Source: Eonycteris spelaea (Eukaryota > Chordata > Mammalia > Chiroptera > Pteropodidae). Taken from it: a DNA stretch of 64,000 nt. Both the position numbers and the translations under genes were made by a program. The DNA is taken from contig PUFA01000171.1 of assembly GCA_003508835.1 (NCBI GenBank), forward strand, positions 3,390,001-3,454,000. Direction: 5' to 3'. Shown here piece after piece: positions 11,091 to 22,190 of this stretch; the first letter of the stretch is position 1; every line of letters starts with the position of its first letter. The notes beneath the pieces are model-generated. The model searched no databases. It was not told the origin of the DNA and was given only the letters and a program-made list of their open reading frames with translations.

Positions 11091-11749
11091 ACCCAACAAC
11101 AAAATGCCTCTGTTGGAGCTGGCAAAGGACATAAAACGTCTTTCCCAAACACTTTGTTGAACTTAAAGATAATTGAAGCTTAATAGATTAAGTAAACTCC
11201 TGTATTAGCATATTTTATCACTCTGTCCAAGGTATTTTACTGAAAATTCAAGTTGTATAAATTTGTCACTTAAAAAAAAGCACAATATTAATTTGATATA
11301 GAGATCAAGAGTTGTTTTCCACCTACAGCTTTGCAAAGAGGATGTAATATGTTACCCTTCCACCTGGATTCCCAGAGGATGCTGTGAGCCTAGTCTGGGA
11401 GTTCAGTTTCAACTAGTATCATTAAATCAGTCCTAAAACACAGAGGGGTTTGCTTATTGGGTATTTACTCTCTTTGGGCCTACCTGTGTTGGCAAAGCAA
11501 AGCCCTAGTGGTATTTTGAAAAGGTGGGCAAAAACTTTAAATTCCCTACAACCTCAAAAGACCCATTAAAAAAGAAAACACATATAATGCTAAGGATATA
11601 AGTTAATATGCTATGAGATCCTTGTATTAAATGAGATGGCTTTTACAAAAGTGAAGTAATTTTATCATGAACCTCAAAACCACATGTTATATTTATCACA
11701 GTGCATGGAATTATTAGCTGACAATTGAGTTTTACTAAGCTGAATACTT
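11091..11749. other. unassigned AT-rich stretch
   Basis: AT-rich sequence without a recognised repeat or exon. Confidence 0.5.
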
Positions 11750-11925
11750 TCTTTATCAAACTCAATCCTCACAATAACCCTATGAAGATGTTTTATTATT
11801 GCCCAATGCTTTCAGTCTCAGAGATATTTAATAACTTGCCCAAGGTAATGTGCATCTAGAGACAGAGATGAGATGTGTACCCTTGTCTATCTCTAGAACC
11901 TAAGTCTTTCTTCTAATTAAGCTAA
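11750..11925 (-). repeat. MIR SINE
   Basis: Reverse-complement MIR: 'caatcctcacaataaccctatgaag', then 'ttattgcccaatgctttcagtctcaga', then 'aacttgcccaaggtaatg'. Confidence 0.82.
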
Positions 11926-11929
11926 TGCA

Positions 11930-12425
11930 TAGGTCCTAAGTGTTCATTTTGATGGATTTTGATCGTGTATACCTATGTGGCCACCATTCAAAACAAGACA
12001 GAACATTTCCATTGCTCCACAAAATCTCTTAGCTCCTTGGTCAATCTCTTGGCTCTTTGGCCCTGAGGCAAGCACAAACTTCTAGGGTCATAGATTAGTT
12101 TTGCCTGTTCTAGTATTTCATAAATAGAATTGTTTATGTATTCTTTTGTGTCTGGCTTCCTTCAGTTTAACATACTGGTTCTGTGATTCATCCAGGTAGC
12201 TGTGTGGGTCATGAGTTCATTCATTTTGATTGCTGAGTAGTATTCCATTATATAGATGTACCACAATATCCATTTTCTTGCTGATGGATATAGGGTTGTT
12301 TCTAGTCGTTGACAATTATGAATAAGGTTGTTATGAACATTCTTTACAAGTCATTTTATGGACATTTGTCTTCATCTATCTTGAGTAAATAGTTAGGCGT
12401 TGGGTCATTAGGGGTGGTGTATGTT
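11930..12425 (-). repeat. L1M-type 3' fragment
   Basis: This reads as the reverse complement of an old L1 3' region: 'tttgtgtctggcttccttcag', then 'gtagtattccattatatagatgtacca', then 'tgctgatggatatagggttgtttc', then 'aataaggttgttatgaacattc'. No intact frame remains. Confidence 0.88.
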
Positions 12426-12429
12426 TAAC

Positions 12430-12600
12430 TTAAAACAAACCTAAGTTCTTTACCCTATACTCTACTCCTTCCGAATGGCCCTACTTTACTATTGTTTGAT
12501 TTCTCCTCTTACATGACAAATTCCTTGAGGGTAAAGAACCTATTTCCAGTTCCTGGGCTGCCTCCCATACAGTAAATATTTGCTGAATCATTGCTCATAC
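12430..12600 (+). repeat. L2 3'-end fragment
   Basis: Typical L2 end: 'gacaaattccttgagggtaaagaacct', then 'ttcctgggctgcctcccatacagtaaatatttgctgaat'. Confidence 0.8.
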
Positions 12601-13489
12601 TGTATTTTCTTTGGGCATTAAGGAAACATGTTTGGCATACATGGAAAAATATGACAAGCTGAAGGGTGTGAAGTGGAGGCATTTAAGTAAGGTGAAAACT
12701 ACCCAGCCAGGAGACTCTTGACTTCTCCATTTTCTCTTTGACGTGACCTTTCCTAGAAAGTGAACCCTTCCCATTGATCCTGCAAGGAGAAAGAGGGGTG
12801 GCTGCTCCTGATCAAGTGACATTGCGGAAAGGGAGGAAGGTGTCACTGCAATTGAGGTCACACAGTGGTTAGAATTACAGGATACTTCTGTCAGACAGGA
12901 GGGCAGAGGAAGCAGCAAGCCATGAAATGCTGACCTTCTGAAAGAAGCCAAGGGGATGCGGCACTGCTGGGGCCCAGGGGAACAGTCTCCAGCAGAAGTT
13001 ACAGGAATTCTTGGTTTTGGTAAAAGTGCTACATGGTTTTTACATTACAAAAATCAAGAAAGTAAGAAGATATTTATCTAGATTAAACACACAAGATAGG
13101 ATACTCAAAAGAAAATTGGGTCCAAATTGGAGAAAGCTCTTAGGCATATCGTCCCTAGCTTAGAGTTTTCATCACACACACACCTCTTCCTGCCTTTGAG
13201 GCAGAACTTCTAATTCCCATGAATCAGTTCATTTATTCACCTTGAATCACAACTTATACTGTATTCAACCTATAACTTCTTAGAAAGTAATTAAACCATT
13301 ATTGATTTTTTCTATCCACAAATAGAAATGTATTAACAAGTCCTAGGGATAATTTTAAATCTTTCTGACCAAAGGAGAATCTTTGTTTTACATAAATCAA
13401 AACAGGGCTTCACCTCATGCTGGAGTCAGGTGCTTTGGGGTAATCTTCATTTGGTCCCAGGTTATTGAGGGCTGAATATGTTTAGAATT
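12601..13489. other. unassigned non-coding stretch
   Basis: Contains a 118-codon minus-strand frame (12595-12951) without recognisable features, and otherwise nothing I can identify. Confidence 0.5.
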
Positions 13490-13700
13490 CAATGTGAGTT
13501 CTGAGAGGTGACCTAGTCTTCCTTTATTCAGACAGTACTGCACTGAAGCCATCCTAGGCAGATGGATGTTTATCCTATTCTTAAAAGCTCCAGGGAAGTA
13601 AATTCTCTTCAACATCCCTTGGTAACCTTCTCCAGGGTTTTATCAAGCGTATGGTGAGGAAGTTCTGATGTAGAAACCAATAAAAATATTAACTCTATGA
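13490..13700 (+). repeat. L3/CR1 LINE fragment
   Basis: The text 'gagaggtgacctagtcttcctttattcagacagtactgcactgaagccatcctaggcagatgg' followed by 'ccctggtaaccttctccag'-like and 'gaagttctgatgtagaaacc' blocks matches the 3' region of mammal-wide CR1/L3 LINEs (conserved 'aagccatcctagacagatgg' and 'agttcttcctgatgtccaacc'). Diverged, partial. Confidence 0.7.
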
Positions 13701-15017
13701 GCCTAGCTACAAGCACTGGAAAGGGGTATGTGATTGGGCACTTTGCCTTCAAATGGTAGAGAGATGTATTTACAAAACAGGCTATGCAAACAGAAACCAT
13801 TTGTCAGGAACAGATGTGGGAAGTTGATTCAAGAGAAATTGCCACAATAAATTCTGTTCCATGAACCATGTGAATGAGTTATTGTTGGTTATAAAATTTT
13901 TTAAAATACAAATTTATTGTCTTGTCAATTACTAGTTTTAGTTCCTAAACCAGTTTTTTTTGTTGTTTTTTTTTTTGTTTTTTGGTTTTTGGGGTTTTTT
14001 TTAGTAATTAAAAAATGTCCATAGCTGCAAAGTTTCAAATGACTGGGCTTCTAGGAAAAATCAGGCCTTAGCAAACAGAACATAAGTGTCATTGTTATGA
14101 ATATTTCTCACTTCTGTATATTTCACCTTTTCTGCAATGACCATGTAATACCTTTATAATCAGAAAAAAATACATTGTAAAAGACAAAAAAAAAAAACCC
14201 ATCAGAATCAATTAAAATGCAATCCAACTTCTGGTGAAATTATTTGGGGAAGATTTAGCCATAAGTCTGACCGTCGTGCTTTTAATTGGAGATGATCATT
14301 TAACTAGCCTTTAAATATTAACAATTAGAAACAGAAAAGGCACAGAACTTCTTTAGAAGCCTCGGTGCCGATTTCCTGTTGCACCCTGATATCTCTCAGC
14401 AACCTGTTCATGGAGATTATATATATGTAGGTAGCTTTATTCGCCCCCAGTCCAAAAGCCTGCATGCACACAAATTCACCACGACACTACAGTTTAAAAA
14501 CAACAAAAACACACACAAAAAGAAGTAATGCTATTTAAAATACACAAGAGAAAGAGACCGACAGCTTCCAACTCCACAGTATGCTCGATGTCCTGAAATT
14601 TAATAAGCTCTTCCCCACCCCTCACTCAGCAAAGCACTCACCCCTCTGGCAACTCAGAATAGAGCATGTGTCAGGTATAATTTCATTTCCATGATTTAAC
14701 TTTTGTTAAATGAATGTGGAACACACCTTTTAAAAAGCTGCCTTAAGATGGACAAGTTGGGGGCGGGGAGGAGGCAGGCACGCCCTTCAAAGCCCATTTG
14801 GGACCTTTCCTGCAGAAACAAATCCAGTAAAAGAAAGGGGAGTCGTTCTAAACTCAGTAGGGGACCTCGTGGAAAGCAATTTATCAAAATTAAAATATTT
14901 CACAGATCATTTCTTCTGAAAAGTTTTCATGCTGTCAATAATCTGCAATTATTTCCTCTTGGAGTGGCAGTTTCTGCCTCCCTAATGGAAAAAAAGCCAA
15001 GGCCCAGGAGTGTCAGA
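13701..15017. other. AT-rich flank of the CpG island
   Basis: Contains T-rich tracts (about 13955-14004) and a short L1M-like end at about 14110-14175 ('caatgaccatgtaatacctttataatcagaaaaaa'). The remainder to 15,017 is unique-looking. If the gene call at the CpG island is right, this is the 5' part of its first intron. Confidence 0.55.
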
Positions 15018-15238
15018 AGACCCTCGGGCGCGCCGCCTACCCCCCATCGGGCCAGCAGCGGGCAGTGGAGGCAGCCCGGGGCTCCCTCCTCCCGGAGAGG
15101 GTTCTCCAGTCGCCAGAGGAACCGAAACAGACACCCTTTAGAAAGTGCGCGGCGGAGACCCCTCACTCCTCCACAGGCAGCCGTGCGCCGCGGTCGCGCC
15201 CGCCGACCGGGAGAAGCGGACCCGAGCCCCGCACTCAC

Positions 15239-15500
15239 CATCGCCGCTCGCCCGGCGGCCGCCGCCTCCCGGGCCGCGCGGGGCTCCCGGCCGCCGCCAA
15301 GTTCAAACCCCGCCGCGGCTCCGAGGCGGCGCGGCGCATCGCCGCTGGGGCTCGGCCGCGCTCAACAATGGACGGCTCGCCGCGCCCCGCGTCTCCGCGC
15401 CAGGGCGACAGCGGCTGCGGCTGGCGGCGCGGCGCGGGGCCTGGGCGCGCAGCTGGAGGGCGCTGAGCGCGGGCGCCAGGGCCCCGGAAGGCGCGGGGAA
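15239..15500 (-). other. candidate first exon of an unidentified gene
   Basis: On the minus strand, an ATG (15241-15239) in a good start context (G at -3, G at +4) is followed at once by GTGAGTGC (15238-15231), a near-consensus 5' splice donor. An exon that ends on its start codon is a known arrangement in housekeeping genes. The upstream limit near 15,500 is only inferred from the CCAAT box at 15,588-15,584. An alternative upstream ATG at 15,339-15,337 opens a frame of 33 codons plus 2 nt to the same donor, rich in Arg, Pro and Ala. I cannot name the gene: the visible coding part is one codon (or an uninformative 33), and no downstream exon could be recognised between 1 and 15.2 kb. Confidence 0.6.
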
Positions 15501-15583
15501 GCCCGACGACTACGCCCGCCCGCCGCGGGGCCGCGCTGGCGGGGCGCGCTCGCCACCAGGTAATCCCACAGGAAGCCTCCCGG

Positions 15584-15615
15584 ATTGGCCCGGGCGCTCA
15601 GGGCCGGATTTGCAT
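15584..15615 (-). promoter_or_regulatory. octamer plus CCAAT-box promoter pair
   Basis: Read on the minus strand, ATGCAAAT (15615-15608) is a perfect POU/Oct octamer. It is followed 19 bp later by CCAAT (15588-15584) within 'gggccaatccggg'. Both lie at the upstream edge of the CpG island relative to the proposed minus-strand exon, where NF-Y and Oct sites usually sit 50-120 bp before a TATA-less start. The sites are seen directly; their function is inferred. Confidence 0.6.
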
Positions 15616-15725
15616 GTCAATGGCAGAGCAGGCTCCCTGAGGGTTGAAAACGGACTCCGGGCTGGAGGAGTCGGGCTCCCCTCGGGTCCTCGTGGTATGA
15701 AGGGGACCGACGCGCAGACTCCGAG

Positions 15726-18107
15726 CGTGTCCTTTACCAGTGCACAGCCACAAAGGTGACTTAACTCCCACTCGCCTCCCAGTTGCAAGTGAAGAATCCG
15801 AAAGCAAAATACCAACTTTAAGAAGCCCGCGCTCGCTTTTCAGGGGCTATACAGTTGGTAATTAATCAAATGAAACATGAATGAAGCAAGGTAAAAAGTT
15901 CATAGCTTAAAAAAAAAAAAAAAGCGCTCACGTTACAAGGAAAATAACGACCCTTTTTCTCCGTAAGCCCTCTTTCCAGTAGAAGTCAACAGGGGAGACT
16001 CAGGTCGTTGCGACTGGCGAATGCTCTTGAAACCTCCCTTCCAGCCCTTTTTGTTTCCATGAGCATCTTCGTCTCCAAGTGAGGGAAGGACAGGTGATTA
16101 TTTCAGCGGTTACCACGGTGACCTTTCGAGAGATATGGGATTTAGCTTTGCAGACTTCTGGGTCTTAGACAATAGGCACGTTTGCATTTGCTTTGCATTT
16201 ATGATCTAGGTGCCCAGTAATTCTTAAGGAAGGTATGGTGCTGTTTTCAGTTTCATCTTTCTTAAAGGGCTCTTCCAGCGTCATTTAGTGGAGGTAAGAC
16301 TTTCCTTAGAGAGCACCTTTCTTAATTGCTTTCACATGTTAGCTCCAGAGACTAAAATAACAGGAAGGTTTGAAATTGGCTTATTTTTTTCTCATCAACA
16401 GAATCCGTGGTTGTTTACATTTCCAGGTTCTTTATTTAAGGCATTAAATATACATATAGGCACCGAGAAGAATTAGAAGTTTGTAATTTGGTAGGAGCTA
16501 GAAGTCTTGGTTCCCCTACATCTGATACCACTTGTTTTTACTTGGCTGTGCTCTTTGTTATAATCTGGCCGAATGCAACAGCAATCACTAAATAAACCTC
16601 TTTACTGACATCTTCATGGACAGGCTCTGCCCTCCCCTGAGGTATTATCCCCCTTAAAGTTGTATTTTATTTTCAATAGGCATCACAAGCATGTAGAAAC
16701 ACATACATACCTGTCATAGCCAGTGGGGTCCCACACACATTGTTGCTAAGCATTGGAAGCGGGGAGGCTAATGATGCCTGTCCTGTGTCCTACTACTGTC
16801 CTATGGGAATCCAGGTTTGTGGGGGAGGGGAGTGCTGGTGATGTTCAGAACTTAAGCTTTAAAGAACTGTTCAGCCCTTTCACTTTAGAAAGTACACTAC
16901 ACTCCCTCACATTGTTAAGGAAATAAGTATTAGCAGGAGGACACAGCCAAGAGCTCTGCAGGCAGAACAGATAAGACCACATCCTTGCTGCTTCTTTATC
17001 TTGTTTTCTAAGTGCTCAGTGTCAGGTGAAGTGTCATAAGGGTGGAACAGATCCCTCTGCTCCTTTGTGAACATTACTTTAAATTGGTGATTAAAAACAC
17101 ATATTCGGTTCAAATCTTACCTCCCACACAGCCTGTATTATACCGGTGAAATCCATCACTGGGCTTCCATTGTGCCACAGATTCTAGAAATTATTTTTTA
17201 TTGTATGTGTAATTTAGGGTTATCATCTGATATATGTAGGTAAAAGGAAAACAATCTGTCTCATGGGATCAAAGGCATGACGACATGAGGAAATCTCCAC
17301 AGAAATAGAAAATTACGCTAACATCACTCTGCACGACCTAGGGACAAGTCCCCTCACCTGGTGCCTCAGTTCTCCTGCAAATGGTCCATCCCTTCCCCAC
17401 AAAGCCCAACTGATAAATGTCCATGGAATAATTACACATATCAAGCCTATTTATGGATAAACTCCAAGGCAATTGTTAAAGACAGCCTTTGTCAAGTAAC
17501 ACTGCCATTCTGTTAAGACTGCTCTCAGTGGTGCATCACGCTAGAATGCAAAGTGTTTTGTTTTTTTCAATGAAAACAAATATATTGGTCAAGAAATAAA
17601 GTTTTTTACAATGCTAAAATATTTTATGAGAAGGTAGCAAATAGGAAAAAAGTGCACAACCTGCTCTTAGACACCAGGGCACGTGTGACCAGTCTGGAAC
17701 CTGCTATTTGCATACTTGTTCTTTTGTTTTAAGTTATGATTCTTTTTTTTTTTTTAACCCCTTTCCCATTTAGAAAAAAATGTGCAGCTCTCTGCCATCA
17801 TTAATTTAACATCACATGTAGGAATGCTACATTTTCTAAGATTTGACATTTTCAGCAATTGAGAATTACTATATTTTTAAAATGGAAATACCACTACTAA
17901 AAACAGAAGGCTATGAATAGAATGATGTCATTTATTTCCAAAGACTATCAATATACTAGAACGATGCAAAAAAATAATAATAAAAGCGAGATATTTCTTG
18001 GCAAACTTTCGGGTTAAGGTTAGGACTATAATCCATGAATTATCTCAGGGTCAACGCTGCAGCCACAACTGCCACTGGCGAATATTCTCGGGGCAAACGG
18101 AAAATGG
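15726..18107. other. repeat-poor stretch upstream of the CpG island
   Basis: About 2.4 kb in which I recognise no MIR, L1, L2 or LTR, only homopolymer runs (A-run at about 15,909-15,922, T-run at about 17,743-17,755). No exon is identified. Low repeat content beside a promoter can mark regulatory DNA, but that is only a suggestion. Confidence 0.45.
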
Positions 18108-18175
18108 GTTAAACATTTTTATTGAGATACAATTCAAATGCCATAAAATTTACACTTTGAAATAGGCACATTTTT
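18108..18175 (-). repeat. L1M 3'-UTR fragment
   Basis: 'acatttttattgagatacaattcaaatgccataaaatttacacttt' matches the reverse-complement end of old L1M 3' UTRs (tttattgagatataattcacataccataaaattca). Very short. Confidence 0.75.
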
Positions 18176-20329
18176 GCTCCTACTCCACCCCAACCTTCTT
18201 TGATGTCGGAGTGGGAGGTGGAAGGAAAAGACCAGAGAGACTGGAATTAATCCCAGAGTGGGTTGACCACAGCACCCGCCTAGAGGAGCATGAGAGAAAG
18301 AGGTGTGGAAGGTCCACCCAGGTGGTGATGGGAGAAGAGTCATGAGTCAAAAACAGGATGGGCAGCTGAGGCAGTCACCGCCGGCACTTCATGCATTCAT
18401 GAGCGAAATCATTCTCCTCCCTTTCAAATTTTTAACCTACAAACCCAACTTTCAGTTCAAGTTAAATATAACTTTAAAATATTTAAAATCACATCAAATT
18501 AGTTCATGCTATTTGAGAATCTAGTATAATTCAGATGGTGTGATTTCTACTGTATACGTATTTATGTTTATTTTTCACTTCAGTTGTCAGGTCTCGTTAG
18601 TAAGGAGAACCCTGTGGGAATGAATATCTTTTTCAAACAAAAAGTTTAAGAAACTTAGGATAACTTTCATATATCTCTAAATTCCAGGTTCAACAATTAT
18701 TCTTTGACTTATTTCAATTAGTCTAATACATTTCATTAGTTACATCTTTAAAGACACCACATATAGAAATCACATACATGATTTGGATCTGAATTTATTT
18801 TCTCACGAATTTAGCTTTTTTCTATTTTATGATAGTATAGTTTTGTCATATATGTTGTACTTTAAACTACTAGACTGAATTTCACTTAGAAATAGTCTAC
18901 CAGTATTTCTTACCAATTGAGTTCGGCATTCTTTCTATTATTTTAAATAAACAAAGTTTCAATGTGAAAATTTTAACTATTTACAACATAAGAGCCTTTG
19001 CTAAATAATAATATAACAATAATAATTTGCTCTTGCCACAACTATACGATAAATTCCTGGTTCATCTATACTCTCTCTTCTTTCAGATGTTAACACCCTA
19101 GAATAGCAATGTCAGTATCTGTCGAACATTGAAAATCAGTTCTAGGGACTGTTTAATGGTCAATAGAAACAGCTCACAACCAAGAAAGGATTCACTTGAA
19201 ACAGGACTCATTGTTTCAGAGATAAAATATTAGAAAGAACATATTGTGTGCTTTTCTTTTAAATGGGGGTTTGGGTTTAGTGTCAACACTATGTAACTTC
19301 TAACGTAACATTCACTTTAACAAATATTCTAATTTTTTAACCAAATACAGCAAAATGTGAAAAACAAGTGAATAACCATCCCTTGTGAATAAAATGTTAA
19401 AGTGAAAATTTAAAGTATGGAAATACATTTAAGACCATGCCAAAACTGAGAAATAATTTATTTCATGAAGTGTTAATTGTAACATGAAGAGGGAAAACAC
19501 TATAATTACTTTCATTTTCTCAGCATTACAGTAAGTCTCTAACATTGTCCATAGGTTCTGTAACTTCAAGCGAAAACAATTTTACTATAGGCTAATTGAT
19601 ATAAACAAGAGTTAAGTTCCTTTAGCATCTCATCAACATTATAATACAACGACATTACTTGAAGACCTGCTGTATTTAGTCTTTTCAATCACCTTTTATC
19701 CCTCCATCACAGTAAAAACCCCAGAAAGCCCCCACATCTTCTGAGCTAATACCTTCTTCATCCTCTCTCCTTATTTAAAGCATCCTATTCTGCCGGCAGC
19801 TGATTCATATTGACAAGAGCACCTCCATGTTTTCTGTTGTTCTTTGTAGCCCAGGACTAGGGTCCCAAGCAAAGGCCTTTAGGCTACCTGGCTGTAACCC
19901 AGAAAGCTACTTAGAATCTTACAGAGGTCAGAACCCAAGGAAAAGAAAGGGCAGGACATGGTAGGTGAAAATTCACTCACTATTTGCGCCACTACAAACC
20001 TATGTTAGTACCGCAGCGTTCATGGCTTAGTGGGTCAGGTTGGGGATCCTGCATCAAACTTGTATAGGTCTAACAGAAGAAAAAAGGAAGAACAGAACAA
20101 CAATAAAATAGTACAATAAGACTTGAAGGGATAGCTTACAAGGGTGAAGGTAGTTAGCAAGGTTTTGTCCTCATGGACAAAACATAGCAGACAAAGGATA
20201 TTTTCAGTGTTATGGGAGCCACTGGTTAAGTAAGTCACTCAGATCAGCAGCCTCAAGTCATTCAGAAGACAGGATTGACAGCATTCTCTTTGGAAAGTCT
20301 TAGTAGAAAGATTAGAAATGCATCCTGGA
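18176..20329. other. AT-rich, repeat-poor stretch
   Basis: No repeat is confidently identified. The block at about 19,535-19,680 ('cttcaagcgaaaacaattttactatagg...gaagacctgctgta') resembles an old dispersed mammalian repeat that I cannot name. No exon is recognised. Confidence 0.45.
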
Positions 20330-20640
20330 GATTGGAAATGACTTAAATGTTCATACAGAAAACAGGTTAAATTAATTGTGAAGCCTATTATGTAGCATTT
20401 AAAAGGACAGAGTAGTGATTTGGAGAGAAGTGCATATTTTTAAGTGAAAAAGCTGCATACACATTATATACAAAATTTATTATATGTGTTATAAAATCCA
20501 GAAAAACATCTGGAAGGAAATACTAAACTATTTCTGGGGATTAGGACTTCAGGGAGAGGAATTCTGGGATAGATATAAATTTATTGTTTGCTTTTAAATG
20601 CTATAGAAGGCCTTTTAAAAAAAGCAATAAATATAGTTTA
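20330..20640 (+). repeat. L1M/HAL1-like 3' region
   Basis: Contains 'aaaatccagaaaaacatctggaaggaaatactaaact', a 'ctggggattaggacttcaggg' block and an A/T-rich end 'agcaataaatatagt', the order seen in old L1M and HAL1 3' UTRs. The subfamily is not resolved. Confidence 0.65.
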
Positions 20641-20934
20641 CTTTTTGAATTAAATGTATACAGTAAAGACTTTAATAATCACAAAAGCACCCTGGGTTCT
20701 GAAATATGTTAACCAAATAAGATAAGTTTGATTAACTGAATATTTACTTTCTGCCCACCCTCCCCTCTCACTTTGTCATGCTGTGGCTTTGAAGTTAGGG
20801 CTAAGTCCTCCTTCATGTTGCTATCCCCAAAGCAAGGCAACCCAAGAAATAAAGCTCATCCCCAAAGCTTAGACAGAGTTGTCACACCTGATGAATTTAT
20901 TTCCTGGGAGCCTGGGTGCTCCAAGGCTAATATG

Positions 20935-21060
20935 GAAAGACAGGGGAAATGTGGAAAATAAAAAATAGAGAAGGGAAAGAAAGAGAGAAAGAATGGAGAA
21001 AAGAAAAGGGGAAGAATGAGAGATGGTAGCTAGAGGGTAAAAGACAAGGAGTAGGGCAGG
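20935..21060 (+). repeat. purine-rich (GA/A) low-complexity tract
   Basis: About 110 bp of almost pure A and G ('gaagggaaagaaagagagaa' and neighbours). Such polypurine strands can form H-DNA or act as microsatellite seeds. The minus-strand Ser/Phe/Leu-rich frames over it are artefacts of the composition. Confidence 0.85.
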
Positions 21061-21124
21061 AGACAATATAAAAAAGAAAAATCAAACTCCTATAAACATG
21101 AAGATGTGATCGAACACATGTGTT

Positions 21125-21270
21125 AAACACACAGGAAGAATATACACCAGGTGGTTAACAGAAGTTATCTGGGAGAGATGGGATGGGGAAATGTTAACTT
21201 TATTGTTTTACTTTTGTTGTGTTATAGTATTTGTTACAATGCCAAATAATGAACATTTTAAAAATAAAAT
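21125..21270 (+). repeat. L1M/HAL1-like 3' end
   Basis: 'ggaagaatatacaccaggtgg', then 'ggttatctgggagagatggga'-like, then 'gttacaatgccaaataatgaacattttaaaaataaaat'. It probably belongs to the same element type as 20,330-20,640. Confidence 0.7.
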
Positions 21271-21839
21271 ACATTGTAGACAAACAATTATGAAGAAGAA
21301 GAAAAAAATCAGACGTGCCTGTGATTGCAATTTGAGCCTAAAACCTTTACCCTTTGCCTAGATGCATAGTTTAATAAACATGATATTTGTTATCAGAGGG
21401 ACTTAAGTAATGTGGGATAACAAAAGCTGTAAGACAAAAATTTAATAGAAAGGTGTGAAATTCCAGAAGTTATCAGATCTATGTACCACCAACATCTTGG
21501 GTGACAATGTCTAGAAAATAAATAAAAATCAACAAAGATTACATTGGCTGGTGACCGTCCGTAGTTGCAGTCACTGCTCCTATGCATGGGATCCCCACTT
21601 ATTATTGTTATGTCACCAACAATATTACATCCTCTTCTTTTCTGGACACAGGAATTAATTTCTATGCCCAGAATGATGAGAGTATGATATAAGGAGAGTC
21701 TAGTTCTGGACATGATCTAGCTAATACCACCAACCTTTCCACTTATGTTTAGTTGACAGAATAGCTTAAAAATTTTCCCATTGACCCTTTCCCCCCATCT
21801 TCCTTCTCTTCCTTTCTCTCTCCTTGACCCATTTCAATT
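21271..21839. other. unassigned non-coding stretch
   Basis: A minus-strand 106-codon frame (21393-21713) has no recognised features. No repeat is identified. Confidence 0.45.
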
Positions 21840-21992
21840 CAAACACCACCTACAGGGCACCTGCTAAGTGCCAGGATTTGGGGAGATCAGGATGAAGGAA
21901 GACCTAGCCCTGACTTCAGGAGCTCACAGTTTAACTCAGGAACTCAGATATTTAAAGAAATTATCCCAATGATAATTGGAATATGATAAGTG
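21840..21992 (-). repeat. L2 3'-end fragment (antisense)
   Basis: 'gggcacctgctaagtgccaggatttggggagatcaggatgaag...cctagccctgacttcaggagctcacagttt' is the reverse complement of the L2 end (gcacctactatgtgccagg...ccctgccctcatggagctcacagt). Confidence 0.8.
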
Positions 21993-21994
21993 TA

Positions 21995-22190
21995 GTAGAC
22001 TGTGGTGGTCAAGAGCATGGACTGGATTTAATAGCTTTCTACCTGTGTGCGATGTTAACTGATCTCACTAGGCCTCAGTTTTCTTCTGTAAAATAAGAAA
22101 AATTACACCTACTGCATGTTTTTGAAAACTTATATGAGATAATCATTGATTGTGAGTATCTGGAAGGCAGGAGTAATAGTAAGATATTAG
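21995..22190 (+). repeat. MIR SINE
   Basis: Forward MIR: 'ctgtggtggtcaagagcatggactgga', then 'actaggcctcagttttcttctgtaaaataagaaaaatt', then 'tatatgagataatca'. Confidence 0.85.

Larger units (their letters stand above)
15018..15620. promoter_or_regulatory. CpG island
   Basis: About 600 bp of very GC-rich, CpG-dense sequence begins with 'tcgggcgcgccgcc' and runs to about 15,620. Lower-density CpGs continue to about 15,725. CpGs are otherwise rare in this window, so their survival implies germline hypomethylation, as at constitutive promoters. There is no TATA box. This is the single strongest gene landmark in the 64 kb. Transcription to the left (minus strand) is favoured by the ATG plus splice donor near 15,239. 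A divergent rightward transcript is possible: a CAG|GTAATC donor-like site lies at about 15,559. Confidence 0.95.

Noticed and set aside
14703..15563. 286-codon plus-strand frame entering the CpG island
   Set aside because: Its Arg/Pro/Ala-rich second half is what CpG-island DNA yields in any frame, and its first half is AT-rich and featureless. There is no splice or domain evidence.
15145..15759. 204-codon plus-strand frame in the CpG island
   Set aside because: Same compositional artefact; several overlapping frames on both strands are equally open.
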